Source of the DNA: Tropicimonas aquimaris
GTDB lineage: Bacteria > Pseudomonadota > Alphaproteobacteria > Rhodobacterales > Rhodobacteraceae
Direction: 5' to 3'
Length of the DNA: 64,000 nucleotides
Assembly (NCBI RefSeq): GCF_042676185.1
Contig: NZ_JBHTJT010000056.1
Span: forward strand, 1 to 64,000
Under the pieces are notes generated by a model that saw nothing but the letters and a program-made list of their open reading frames with translations, was not told the origin of the DNA and searched no databases. Shown here one piece after another: positions 9,901 to 17,529 of this stretch; the stretch's first letter is position 1; each line of letters begins with the position of its first letter. The position numbers were made by a program, and so were the translations under genes.

Positions 9901-10083
9901 GGCGCCGTCCCAGTTGATGCGGACCGACACCACCGGCTGGTCGACATCGGGCATTTCGCGAATCTCGACGCTCGTCAGGGCGGCGAGACCGGCGATGGCG
10001 ATCAGCAGGTTGAGCACGATGGCGAGGATGGGGCGCGACACGAAGAGATCGGCGAACCCGGAACGGATCAAACGGTGCGCCAT
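6985..10083 (-). CDS. RND efflux permease (AcrB/HAE1 type)
   Basis: The inner-membrane proton-driven pump of a tripartite efflux system; substrates cannot be read from the sequence. At 1032 residues it has normal length. An N-terminal membrane segment near residues 10-30 leads into a periplasmic porter domain (EMPDVDQPVVSV, TSVVEDAL). A block of membrane helices starts near 340, including LATGMVVDDAIVVVENI with the paired aspartates of the proton relay. The second half repeats the layout and ends with the GIMAKNGILIVEFANQLRE motif. The stop codon of the adaptor gene overlaps its ATG by one base, so the two are translationally coupled. No outer-membrane factor gene and no dedicated regulator is next to it, so it probably shares a TolC-type channel. 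Confidence 0.95.
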   Translation of the reverse strand: MAHRLIRSGFADLFVSRPILAIVLNLLIAIAGLAALTSVEIREMPDVDQPVVSVRINWDGAAPETVDSEVTSVVEDALAQLDGLKSISSYSSYGISRLTLELNEGTDVDTAANEAREIISQTERQLPDGIDDPTIAKNDSDSDPIIRLALIGEAPMAEMTELAEGLVTDRLSSIDGIAEIEIMGGQENEFRVEVFLTALVGRGLELDDIGEALATLRIDTALGDLDSGSQSVLLRSANPEITAETIADLRVNAHTRVGDVALVQLTAKEREIFSRVDGQSSVGMSVVRQSLGNTLAISQGVRAAVAELESDLPDDVRLIVVSDDGVFIEKSIEEVSMTIGMAVLIVVAVIFAFLLSWRAVLIPAVTIPVSLLGSVAAIWLAGFSINTITLLALVLATGMVVDDAIVVVENIVRRRHQGMGARVSAATGTNEVFFAVVSTTATLAAVFVPISFLPGQAGGIFAEFGFVLAFCVMLSSVVALTLAPMLASKLDPGGDEHVTEAEEEARSRRGLSGLYLRIVDGTLAAPAIAIGVAIAFAIVGCGTFTNLSSALTPSEDRGAFFIVGSAPSGASLSFTDAQVSKIEELIEPYVESGEIAAVQSLIGRGGSSGAAVIVRLADWEARDRTAQELLGELNRQLRNVPGISVFAVSPNSLGIRGAGRGLQFALLGKDYTALAAEGDSLIAAMEQDPTFANPRLSYDTTTPLLSVDIDREMATQLGLSPESIATTINTLTQGVVATEVFVNGEETDVRMVPGGKPIQDPSDIENVWSLSRDGVFVPLSSVVTLTSSSTASRLSREERSRAVPGEANLGTDVSLGEAAARAEDLAAEILSDDVRLIFMGEAATLEESQSGTALVFGVALLVVLLVLAAQFESFASAVVIMLTVPFGLGAAVMAIWLTGGTLNYYSQIGLVILIGIMAKNGILIVEFANQLRERGLDIDTAIRDAVRLRVRPVMMTAVSTVVGGLPLVMASGAGAEAREAVGWVIVGGLGFATVFTLFLTPVFYRLLAPLGGEPGAAAQRLELEKGQAAQGA

Positions 10084-11336
10084 CAGTTGGCGCTCCCCTC
10101 GGCGGAGGCGCCCGGCGCGGCCTCGGCGGAGGCGACCCTGGCCGGTCGCGGGCTTTCAGCGGCGGACGCCGCCCCTGCCTCGGCCTCGCCCGCGCTGCCC
10201 GCCGGCGCCTCGCGGCGCGGAGCTGCCATGTCCGCGGCGGTGCCGACCTCGGCCCCTTCACGCATCTTCTGGACGCCCTCCACCACGATCTGCTGTCCGG
10301 GCACAAGCTCGGCGTCGAGCCAGACCCGGTCCTCGCTCCGATGGCGAATGGCGACGCTCTGCGAACGCGCCACGCCGTTCTCGACCACCCAGACGGAGGC
10401 CCCGTCCCGGCCCCAGGTGATGGCATTTGCCGACACGCTCGGCAGCGGTTCGTTCTGGGTGTCGAGGATCACGTTGAAGATCATCCCCGGCAGCATGTAG
10501 CCGTCCGGGTTCTCGACCCGCGCGCGCACCTTGACGGTGCGGGTGGTGCTGTCGATCTGCCGGTCGAAGCCCTCGATCACGCCCTGGAACACCCGGCCGG
10601 GAAGCGATCCGGTGGTCAGGCGCACGGTCTGGCCGACCTCGACGATCCCCGCCGCACGGTCCGGCAAGCCGAACTCGATGCTCAGGACCGACTGGTCGGT
10701 GATGGTCACGATGGGCGTGCCGGCGGCGAGAAAGGCGCCGGGCTCGACATCGGTGAGGCCGAGCATTCCGGAGATCGGGGCACGAATCGTCTTTTGCTCG
10801 AGGTCATATTCTGCGCGGGCCAAGTTGGCCTCCGCGATCTCCACCTGCGTGCTGGCCTCGGTCTCGGCCACGGCCGAGACGACACCGCTGTTGGACTGGC
10901 GCAGCGTGGTGTAGCGCTCCAGTGTGGAGCGCGCCTCGGAGAGACTGGCCATCGCAGAGCGCAGGGCGATCTGCTCCACTCGGTCGTCGAGCGAGACCAG
11001 CGGATCACCGGCCGCAACCTCCTCGTTCGCCCCGAAATGGACCTGCCGCACCTGGCCGGAAACCTCGCTTTCGACCCGGACGTTCGCCTTGGCCTTCGCG
11101 GTGCCGACGGAGCGGAACGTATCGACGAAGGGCGACACCTCCACATCCGCAAGAGTCACCACGGTCGGACCGCCGCCGCCTCGCGGACCGCCGCCACCGG
11201 GCCGCGCGCCGGCAGCCTGCTGACTGCCCGCGCCCGCAACGCGTTCGGCGTCGGTCTCTCCGGGCATGCCAAAGGTGTAGATCCAGGCCGCAGCCACGAT
11301 GGCTACTCCCAGCAAAAGGGAAAGAATCCGTTTCAC
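10083..11336 (-). CDS. RND efflux periplasmic adaptor (membrane fusion protein)
   Basis: Links the RND permease to an outer-membrane channel. An N-terminal membrane anchor (about residues 4-23) is followed by a glycine/proline-rich spacer (GGGGPRGGGGP). Then come a biotinyl-lipoyl-like half (GQVRQVHFGANEEVAAGDPL), a helical hairpin (about 120-180, LSEARSTLERY to ARAEYDLEQK), the second lipoyl half (IRAPISGMLG) and a beta-barrel domain. The C-terminal 60 residues are an alanine/glutamate-rich tail beyond the usual fold and look disordered. It is the first gene of a two-gene operon with the permease. Confidence 0.93.
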   Translation of the reverse strand: MKRILSLLLGVAIVAAAWIYTFGMPGETDAERVAGAGSQQAAGARPGGGGPRGGGGPTVVTLADVEVSPFVDTFRSVGTAKAKANVRVESEVSGQVRQVHFGANEEVAAGDPLVSLDDRVEQIALRSAMASLSEARSTLERYTTLRQSNSGVVSAVAETEASTQVEIAEANLARAEYDLEQKTIRAPISGMLGLTDVEPGAFLAAGTPIVTITDQSVLSIEFGLPDRAAGIVEVGQTVRLTTGSLPGRVFQGVIEGFDRQIDSTTRTVKVRARVENPDGYMLPGMIFNVILDTQNEPLPSVSANAITWGRDGASVWVVENGVARSQSVAIRHRSEDRVWLDAELVPGQQIVVEGVQKMREGAEVGTAADMAAPRREAPAGSAGEAEAGAASAAESPRPARVASAEAAPGASAEGSAN

Positions 11337-11552
11337 GCGCCGTTCTCCGTGGATATCCGCCGGCAGAAAATCCTGCCGTCCTGTCGCCTCGCTTCCAGGT
11401 TCAACGAAGCACTACCGCGTTTCCGTCGTGGAGAATCGAATATTCGGTCGGTCTCGCGGATGCGTGATCCAACACGCGCACCGGGCTGCGAAATCAGCCG
11501 GTTCGGAAGGCAGCACAGCGGCCTGCCGCGCAGCCATTGTGCGTCGGTGTGC
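11337..11552. promoter_or_regulatory. upstream region of the RND operon with two dyads
   Basis: This 216-base gap lies before the adaptor gene. It contains an inverted repeat CGGCAG-N6-CTGCCG at 11361-11378 and a perfect palindrome CGAATATTCG at 11437-11446. Either could be an operator, since such pumps are often repressed by TetR- or MarR-type proteins, but no such gene lies nearby. I see no clear -35/-10 pair. Confidence 0.35.
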
Positions 11553-11998
11553 TCAGGAGTCCTGCGGTGGCGCTTCCTGAACCACGCCACCGTCCGGACG
11601 GATCGTCCAGAACGGATTGTGCGCCACCTCCCACGCGTGCCCGTCAGGATCCCGGAAGTAGCCGGAATAGCCCCCCAGAAAACCTCTTGTGGCTCCTTCA
11701 ATATGTCGGCGCCGGCCGCCCGCAGCTTTTCAAAGATCGCATCGACCTCGGCGCGGCTGTTGGTGTTGTGCGCCAGCGTGACGCCGCGATAGGCGGGCAA
11801 GACACCGTCGAAGGGCAACGTGGCGTCCTCCGCCAGCGCCTCGAGCCCATAGAGCGAAAGCACGACCCCGCCGAGATCGTAAAAGACGATCTCGCGCTGA
11901 TCGCTCATCGGCGTCCAGTCCAGCACACCGTTATAAAAGGCGCGCGCGGCATCGAGGTCCCGCACGCCCAGGCCGACCATCGTCATGTGCTGCTTCAT
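11553..11998 (-). pseudogene. VOC/glyoxalase-fold protein with a 1-nt frameshift
   Basis: The N-terminal two thirds read as a glyoxalase/bleomycin-resistance fold protein (MKQHMTMVGLGVRDLDAARAFY, then AHNTNSRAEVDAIFEKLRAAG). The frame then breaks at a run of six G on the coding strand (six C at 11671-11676). Restoring one G gives a typical VOC C-terminus: WGGYSGYFRDPDGHAWEVAH, then NPFWTIRPDG, ending at a TGA at 11553-11555. The glutamate of WEVAHNP is the usual last metal ligand. Read as it stands, the protein continues 110 codons in the wrong frame to near the adaptor start, losing that ligand. The cause could be a real mutation, phase variation at the homopolymer, or a base-calling error. 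I chose the ATG of MKQHMT; a start seven codons upstream is also open. Confidence 0.88.
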
Positions 11999-12135
11999 CC
12001 CGCTCTCCCAACGCGCCAATTGCGGGCCAGCATGGACCCGGTTGTGCCCGGCGTCACTGGCAAAACTTTCGTCCGAGGCTTCCGGCCGCTTCCGCCACTC
12101 GATAAGATCGGCCGACCGGATCTTGGAAGCCTGAC

Positions 12136-12639
12136 TTGCCTTACGAATGGATCACCCCGGACCCCGGCGATGCGACGTCGCCGCTGCACGAGGTTCACCT
12201 CTGGCCGCACCGCTCGCTGCCCAAGCGCGGGTTTGCAGGCTTTATCGGCGGAACTTTCGTTCTGTTGCTCTTGCCGCTCTACCCTGCGATCGGATCACCG
12301 GTGCTCTGGGGCCTGCTGCCGTTCCTGATGGGTACGCTCTGGCTGCTCTACTGGGCGATCCAGCGCAGCTATCGCGACGGCGACGTGCTGGAGGAGCTGC
12401 GGATCTGGAAAGACCGGGCAAGGCTGGAACGCCATGCGCGCCACCGGGCGACGCAGGACTGGGAGGCCAACCCGCACTGGGTCGAGGTCGTTCTGCATGC
12501 GACGGGCGGCCCGGTGCCGAACTACGTCACGCTGCGCGGTGCCGGGCGCGAGGTAGAGATCGGCGCCTTCCTCAGCGACGAAGAGCGCGTTGACCTCTAC
12601 CACGATCTGTCGCGATACCTGCCCGCAAGGGGGGCGTGA
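12136..12639 (+). CDS. DUF2244 membrane protein
   Basis: A 167-residue protein matching DUF2244, a family of small alphaproteobacterial membrane proteins without a known function. Two hydrophobic segments (about 35-52 and 56-72) are separated by PAIGSPVL and followed by the cytoplasmic-looking YRDGDVLEELRIWKDRARLER stretch and a compact C-terminal domain. The start is TTG with GGAAG six to seven bases upstream. The following glycosyltransferase gene begins one base after its stop, so they form an operon. In other Rhodobacterales I associate DUF2244 genes with oxidase or central-metabolism loci, which does not fix a role here. Confidence 0.85.
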   Translation: MPYEWITPDPGDATSPLHEVHLWPHRSLPKRGFAGFIGGTFVLLLLPLYPAIGSPVLWGLLPFLMGTLWLLYWAIQRSYRDGDVLEELRIWKDRARLERHARHRATQDWEANPHWVEVVLHATGGPVPNYVTLRGAGREVEIGAFLSDEERVDLYHDLSRYLPARGA

Positions 12640-12640
12640 C

Positions 12641-13558
12641 ATGGCGCAGGTTCCGGCGACACCCAAAACGCGGCGGCTGCTGCGGCGGCTGGCGGCCTCC
12701 ACCCTTGGGCCACGCTGGACCTATGACCATTGTGTTCTTCAACCCTCCGAGCAGGAGGCACTGGAACGGCGCGTCAACGGCCGCCCCGGCCCGATCGAGC
12801 GGCCCACGGTCGTATTCCTCCTTCCCCTCGTCGGGCGCCACCATGTCGGCAACTGGCAAGAGGTGGAGGCGCGGCTCGCCGATACCGTGGCCAGCTTCCG
12901 TGGGCAGACATCGGATCGGTGGATGGCCGTGATCTGCGGGCAGGACCGTCCGGAGAGCATCGATTTCGACGGCCAGGTCCGCTTCCTGCCATTTACCCGC
13001 GTGGTCGAGGGCAACGACAAGTGGTCCAAGCTCGACATCCTGTGCCGCCATCTGCCCGAGCTTGGGATCAGCACCGGCTACGCGATGAGCTTCGATGCCG
13101 ACGACTTGCTGAACCTTCGCGCAGTCGCCGAGATGGTCTCGCGGCGGGAGCCCAATGGGTACCTCGTGACGCGTGGGCTGATTTTCGATGCAAGGAGCCG
13201 GGAGGTTGGCCTCTGCGCGCCGCAGAGCCTGCTGCATCCCGGACGCAAGCCATTCTGGAAGATGTGCGGCAGCTGCGCGGCCTTCCGTTTCGACCTGAGC
13301 GTCGAGCCGCATCGCGACGCGGAGTTCCTCGCCGCGGCCACAGCGCACGAGCACCGCATGTTTCCCTATCTCGCCGCGCTGGCAGGCCGGAGACTGGCCC
13401 CGCTTCGGCAGGAAGCGGCGATGTATGTCGTCAACCACGGCGAGAATTTCGGCGTCCGCCGCGGCCGCGTGGGCTTCAAGACCCGCTACGTGACCCGCTT
13501 CAAGGTGACCGACGACGCCGCGCTGGCACGGATCGAGGCCGATTTCCCGATGGCCTGA
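12641..13558 (+). CDS. putative glycosyltransferase (GT-A-like)
   Basis: A 305-residue cytoplasmic protein that looks like a GT-A nucleotide-sugar transferase, perhaps of the putative rhamnosyltransferase family. A beta-strand (TVVFLLPLVGRHH) and a segment like LADTVASFRGQTSDRW open the Rossmann-like half. FDADDL near residue 153 is the probable metal-binding DxD. Further on, GYLVTRGLIFDAR and KMCGSCAAFRFDL fit acceptor-side elements. The HEHRMFPYLAALAG stretch and a basic C-terminus follow. The ATG is one base after the DUF2244 stop. Acceptor and sugar cannot be inferred, and the family assignment is tentative. Confidence 0.6.
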   Translation: MAQVPATPKTRRLLRRLAASTLGPRWTYDHCVLQPSEQEALERRVNGRPGPIERPTVVFLLPLVGRHHVGNWQEVEARLADTVASFRGQTSDRWMAVICGQDRPESIDFDGQVRFLPFTRVVEGNDKWSKLDILCRHLPELGISTGYAMSFDADDLLNLRAVAEMVSRREPNGYLVTRGLIFDARSREVGLCAPQSLLHPGRKPFWKMCGSCAAFRFDLSVEPHRDAEFLAAATAHEHRMFPYLAALAGRRLAPLRQEAAMYVVNHGENFGVRRGRVGFKTRYVTRFKVTDDAALARIEADFPMA

Positions 13559-13588
13559 GTCACCGGTCCCGGGATGCGAGACAAGCGA

Positions 13589-14050
13589 TCAGCCCAGGCG
13601 GTTCTTCACCGCGGGCCCGACGGTGCCGAAGTCCATCTGGCCGTTGTAACGGGATTTGAGCGTTCCCATCACCTTGCCCATATCGCGGATCCCCTGCGCG
13701 CCGGTCTCGGCGATGGCCGCGTCGATCGCCTTCTCGACCTCTTCGTCGCTCAACTGCCGCGGCAGGAACTCCTCGAGGATCTCGATCTCCGCAAGTTCCT
13801 TCTCGGCCAACTCCAGCCGGCCGCCTTCCTCGTAGGCGCGGGCGCTTTCCTGGCGCTGCTTCACCATCTTGCCGAGAATCTGCAGCACGTCCGCATCGGT
13901 CGCGCCTTCTGTCGAACCCTCCCCGCGGGTCGCAATGTCCCGGTCCTTGATCGCGGCATTGATGAGCCGCAGAGTCGAAAGGCGGTCTGCCTGCTTGTTG
14001 CGCATGGCATCCTTAAGACCCGCGTTCACACGTTCTCTCAGCTGCGTCAT
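13589..14050 (-). CDS. GatB/YqeY domain protein
   Basis: A 153-residue YqeY-family protein, homologous to the C-terminal tRNA-binding domain of the GatB amidotransferase subunit but free-standing. The N-terminal helical domain (LRERVNAGLKDAMRNKQADRL, STLRLINAAIKDR) and the C-terminal small helical domain (LPRQLSDEEVEKAI, MGKVMGTLKSRYNGQMD) are complete. The function is not firmly known; a role in tRNA handling is inferred from the GatB relationship. It is divergent from carA, 130 bases away, a neighbourhood common in alphaproteobacteria. Confidence 0.93.
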   Translation of the reverse strand: MTQLRERVNAGLKDAMRNKQADRLSTLRLINAAIKDRDIATRGEGSTEGATDADVLQILGKMVKQRQESARAYEEGGRLELAEKELAEIEILEEFLPRQLSDEEVEKAIDAAIAETGAQGIRDMGKVMGTLKSRYNGQMDFGTVGPAVKNRLG

Positions 14051-14180
14051 CGATTTTCCCTTGGGTTCCCCAAAACTCGAACGGGCAATCTAGTGCTTGT
14101 GCCCGGGCCTGACAAGCTTGGCTTGACGCCCCCTCTCCTGCCCCATAGTTTGCCGCCGATTTGCCCGCAGGAGTTGACCG

Positions 14181-15338
14181 ATGCCCCAGCCCACCCCCAC
14201 CGCATGCCTCGCCCTCGCTGATGGCACGCTGTTCTACGGCACAGGTTTCGGCGCAACCGGTCAGACCGTGGCTGAGCTCTGCTTCAACACCGCCATGACG
14301 GGCTACCAGGAAATCATGACGGACCCGTCCTATGCGGGCCAGGTCGTCACCTTCACCTTCCCGCATGTCGGCAACGTGGGCGTGAACCCCGAGGATGACG
14401 AAACGGCCGAACCGGTCGCCGCCGGCATGGTCGTGAAGTGGGATCCGACCTCGCCGTCCAGCTGGCGTGCTGCCGAGCCTTTGAAGACCTGGCTGGAGCG
14501 GCGCGGCCGGATCGGCATTGGCGGCATCGACACCCGCCGGCTGACCCGGGCGATCCGGCGTCAGGGCGCACCGCATGTGGCCATCGCCCATGATCCGGAG
14601 GGCAAGTTCGACATCGAGGCGCTGATCGAGGCGGCACGGGGCTTCTCCGGCCTCGTCGGGCTGGACCTCGCCCGCGACGTGACCTGCGCGCAATCCTACC
14701 GCTGGGATGAGATGCGGTGGGCCTGGCCGGAGGGCTATACCCGTCAGGAATCCCCCAAGCACAAGGTCGTGGCGCTGGACTACGGCGCCAAACGCAACAT
14801 CCTGCGCTGCCTCGCCTCCGCCGGCTGCGACGTGACCGTCCTGCCCGCGACCGCGACCGCCGAGGAAGTGCTGGCACACAGTCCCGACGGCGTGTTCCTT
14901 TCGAATGGCCCGGGCGATCCGGCCGCGACCGGCCAGTACGCCGTGCCGATGATCCGTGAGATCCTCGACAAGACCGAGCTGCCGCTCTTTGGGATCTGCC
15001 TCGGCCACCAGATGCTGGCGCTGGCGCTTGGCGCCAAGACGATCAAGATGAACCACGGCCATCACGGGGCCAACCACCCGGTGAAGGATCTCGAGACCGG
15101 CAAGGTCGAGATCACGTCTATGAACCACGGCTTCACGGTCGACAGCCAGACCCTGCCCAAGGGCGTGAAGGAAACCCATGTCTCGCTCTTCGACGGGTCC
15201 AACTGTGGTATCCGGATGTCCGACCGCCCGGTCTTCTCGGTGCAATATCACCCCGAGGCGAGCCCGGGTCCGCAGGACAGCTACTATCTGTTCGAGCGCT
15301 TTGCCGCGGCAATGGCAGCACGGGCGCAGTTCGCCTGA
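14181..15338 (+). CDS. carA: carbamoyl-phosphate synthase small subunit
   Basis: Supplies ammonia from glutamine to the large subunit CarB, which makes carbamoyl phosphate for arginine and pyrimidine synthesis. The N-terminal CPSase domain contains FGATGQTVAELCFNTAMTGY and GIGGIDTRRLTRAIR. The C-terminal class I amidotransferase domain contains FLSNGPGDP, the nucleophile in FGICLGHQ and the His/Glu pair of VQYHPEASPGP. At 385 residues it is full length. AGGAG sits before the ATG. CarB is not in the window. Its last codons lead into a gap holding a CtrA-type box that belongs to the next gene. Confidence 0.97.
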   Translation: MPQPTPTACLALADGTLFYGTGFGATGQTVAELCFNTAMTGYQEIMTDPSYAGQVVTFTFPHVGNVGVNPEDDETAEPVAAGMVVKWDPTSPSSWRAAEPLKTWLERRGRIGIGGIDTRRLTRAIRRQGAPHVAIAHDPEGKFDIEALIEAARGFSGLVGLDLARDVTCAQSYRWDEMRWAWPEGYTRQESPKHKVVALDYGAKRNILRCLASAGCDVTVLPATATAEEVLAHSPDGVFLSNGPGDPAATGQYAVPMIREILDKTELPLFGICLGHQMLALALGAKTIKMNHGHHGANHPVKDLETGKVEITSMNHGFTVDSQTLPKGVKETHVSLFDGSNCGIRMSDRPVFSVQYHPEASPGPQDSYYLFERFAAAMAARAQFA

Positions 15339-15353
15339 CACTCTCACTCCGCC

Positions 15354-15372
15354 GGTTAACGCACTGTTAACC
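15354..15372 (+). promoter_or_regulatory. CtrA-type box (TTAA-N7-TTAA)
   Basis: A 19-base perfect dyad, GGTTAAC-GCACT-GTTAACC, lies 52 bases before the glycosyltransferase/MshEN fusion gene. It contains TTAAC at both ends with the half sites TTAA-N7-TTAA in the spacing known for the alphaproteobacterial cell-cycle regulator CtrA. That the site is bound, and whether binding activates or represses, is inference from the motif and its position between carA and the next gene. Confidence 0.65.
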
Positions 15373-15424
15373 AAGGACTAGGCAATGTTGCCCCAAATTC
15401 CAGTGGGGGCAGCTTGCCAGTTAC

Positions 15425-17431
15425 ATGACCGCGCCGACACGACAGCCGCTGAAGCCCGTACCGGCGCAGTCCCTTCTGCGGCGTCACCGCACCCTGCCCG
15501 ACAGCGGACCGCAGCTCGTCCGCGTCAATCCCGCACAACATATCCTGATCGGGCAACGCCTCGTCGATCGCGGCGTCCTCGACCCGGGCGATCTGGTCAA
15601 GGCGCTTGCCATGCAGGTCCGGCAGGACACACGGCTTGGCGACATCCTTCTCTGCAACAGGATGGTCAGCGAGTCGGAGCTGATGGAGGCGCTGTCGGAG
15701 CAATGGTCCGCGGCCATCGCCGATCTCGATAACAACGCGCCCGATGCGCGCCTGATCGACGCACTCGGCGCCGCGCAATGCCTGCGCGAGCGGTTGCTCC
15801 CGTGGCGCCGCAGCGGAAGCGCCGTCGTTGTCGCCACTACCCACCCCGAACGGTTTGCCGCCCAGCGATCGGCGCTCGAGGCCCGGTTTGGCACGGTGGT
15901 GATGGCCCTGACCACGGAAGCCGCGCTTCACCGCGCATTGATGCAGGTGCGCAATCCCGCCCTCGCCGTGCGCGCCGAGCTTCGTGTGCCGTCGTTTTAT
16001 TCCTGCCGAGGATGGGGAACGGTGGCCGCAGCACGCATGATGCTTGCCGGCGTCATCGCCGTGACGGCCGCCGCCCTGGCCTATCCCGCCATCATCTTCT
16101 CGCTTCTCGCTGGATGGGCCGTGCTCACCCTCGTTGCAACTGCCTCCCTTAAGGGGGCGGCGCTCGTCACCACCGCCCGTCATCTCCGAGCAACGCGCAA
16201 GCCCCTCTTCTCCCCGGCGGCGAACACCAGCCCGGCCATCGCGCGACTTCCCACCATCTCGGTGATGGTGCCGCTGTTCCACGAAGAGGACATCGCCGGG
16301 CGCCTCATCCAACGCCTCACCCGGCTGGCCTATCCCAAGGAACTGATGGACATCCTGCTCGTCGTCGAGGAATCCGACGAGGTCACCGCGGAGGTGCTGT
16401 CCCGCACCAGCCTGCCGGGCTGGATGCGGGTCGTCACCGTGCCGCGCGGCGGCGTGCAGACCAAGCCGCGCGCGCTCAACTACGCGCTGGATTTCTGCCG
16501 CGGACAGATCGTCGGCGTCTGGGACGCCGAGGACGCCCCGGAGCCGGACCAGTTGCACAAGGTGGTCCGGCACTTCCACGAGCGCGGGCCTGAAGTCGCC
16601 TGCCTGCAAGGGGTTCTCGACTACTACAACCACAGCACCAACTGGCTCAGCCGCATGTTCACCATCGAATACGCGAGCTGGTTCGGCGTCGTGCTGCCCG
16701 GCCTGCAACGCCTCAACCTCGCACTGCCGCTCGGCGGCACAACGCTCTATTTCCGCCGCGAGGCGCTGGAAAAGATGGGCGGCTGGGATGCGCATAACGT
16801 GACCGAGGACGCCGACCTCGGCATGCGGGTCGTGCGCCATGGCTACCGCACCGAAATGGTGGAGACCGTGACGCAGGAGGAGGCGAACTGCCGCGTCGTG
16901 CCCTGGATCAAGCAGCGCTCCCGCTGGCTCAAGGGCTATGCGATCACCTGGGCAATTCACATGCGCTCGCCAAGGCGCCTCTGGCGCGACTTGGGTCCGT
17001 GGAAGTTCCTCGGCTTTCAGATCCTGTTCCTCGGCACTCTTACACAATTCATCCTGGCGCCGATTCTCTGGTCCTTCTGGCTGCTGACACTGGGTCTTCC
17101 TCACCCGCTGACCGGCCTGATCCCGGCACCGCTATACTGGAGTCTGATGGGCATCTTCGCCGTCTCCGAACTGGTCAACCTGTCGGTCGGCGCCTTCGCG
17201 GTTCGCAATCCGGGACGTCGGTTCCTGATGTGGTGGTTGCCGACTCAGCACTTCTACTATCCCTTGGCAGCCGCCGCGTCCTACAAGGCCATCTACGAGA
17301 TCCTCACCCGGCCGTTCTACTGGGACAAGACGCAACACGGATTGCACGACGAACCCGGCGAACCGAAAATCGACGCAGACGACGAGGCTACGCCTCAGCA
17401 AGAGGACCTCTCAGGCACGTCCTCAGACTAG
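15425..17431 (+). CDS. GT2 family polysaccharide synthase fused to a GspE-N/MshEN-like domain
   Basis: A 668-residue membrane glycosyltransferase. Residues about 35-105 (LIGQRLVDRGVLDPGDL, TRLGDILL, VSESELMEALSEQW) match the GspE N-terminal/MshEN fold, which in related proteins binds cyclic di-GMP or partner proteins. Two membrane segments follow (about 203-240). The GT-A core starts near 275 (ISVMVPLFHEEDIAGRLI) with DAEDAP as the DxD, TEDADLGMRVV as the catalytic-base motif and KQRSRWLKG as the Q/R-x-x-RW motif of processive GT2 enzymes such as cellulose and hyaluronan synthases. Four or so C-terminal helices complete the channel. The product is unknown; a secreted polysaccharide is most likely. 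The CtrA-type box upstream suggests cell-cycle or surface-attachment control. Confidence 0.85.
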   Translation: MTAPTRQPLKPVPAQSLLRRHRTLPDSGPQLVRVNPAQHILIGQRLVDRGVLDPGDLVKALAMQVRQDTRLGDILLCNRMVSESELMEALSEQWSAAIADLDNNAPDARLIDALGAAQCLRERLLPWRRSGSAVVVATTHPERFAAQRSALEARFGTVVMALTTEAALHRALMQVRNPALAVRAELRVPSFYSCRGWGTVAAARMMLAGVIAVTAAALAYPAIIFSLLAGWAVLTLVATASLKGAALVTTARHLRATRKPLFSPAANTSPAIARLPTISVMVPLFHEEDIAGRLIQRLTRLAYPKELMDILLVVEESDEVTAEVLSRTSLPGWMRVVTVPRGGVQTKPRALNYALDFCRGQIVGVWDAEDAPEPDQLHKVVRHFHERGPEVACLQGVLDYYNHSTNWLSRMFTIEYASWFGVVLPGLQRLNLALPLGGTTLYFRREALEKMGGWDAHNVTEDADLGMRVVRHGYRTEMVETVTQEEANCRVVPWIKQRSRWLKGYAITWAIHMRSPRRLWRDLGPWKFLGFQILFLGTLTQFILAPILWSFWLLTLGLPHPLTGLIPAPLYWSLMGIFAVSELVNLSVGAFAVRNPGRRFLMWWLPTQHFYYPLAAAASYKAIYEILTRPFYWDKTQHGLHDEPGEPKIDADDEATPQQEDLSGTSSD

Positions 17432-17529
17432 GTGCGAGACTTCAGCTGGCCGAAGGTCTTGTCGGGATCGAAACCGGCTGCGCAGCGAAAGCTGTCGCAG
17501 CATCCGAAGGCGCGCGGGCGCGTGCGGTT

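Noticed and set aside
8593..10500. Plus-strand open frame of 635 codons
   Set aside because: Antisense to the RND permease and adaptor; histidine- and arginine-rich shadow without motifs.
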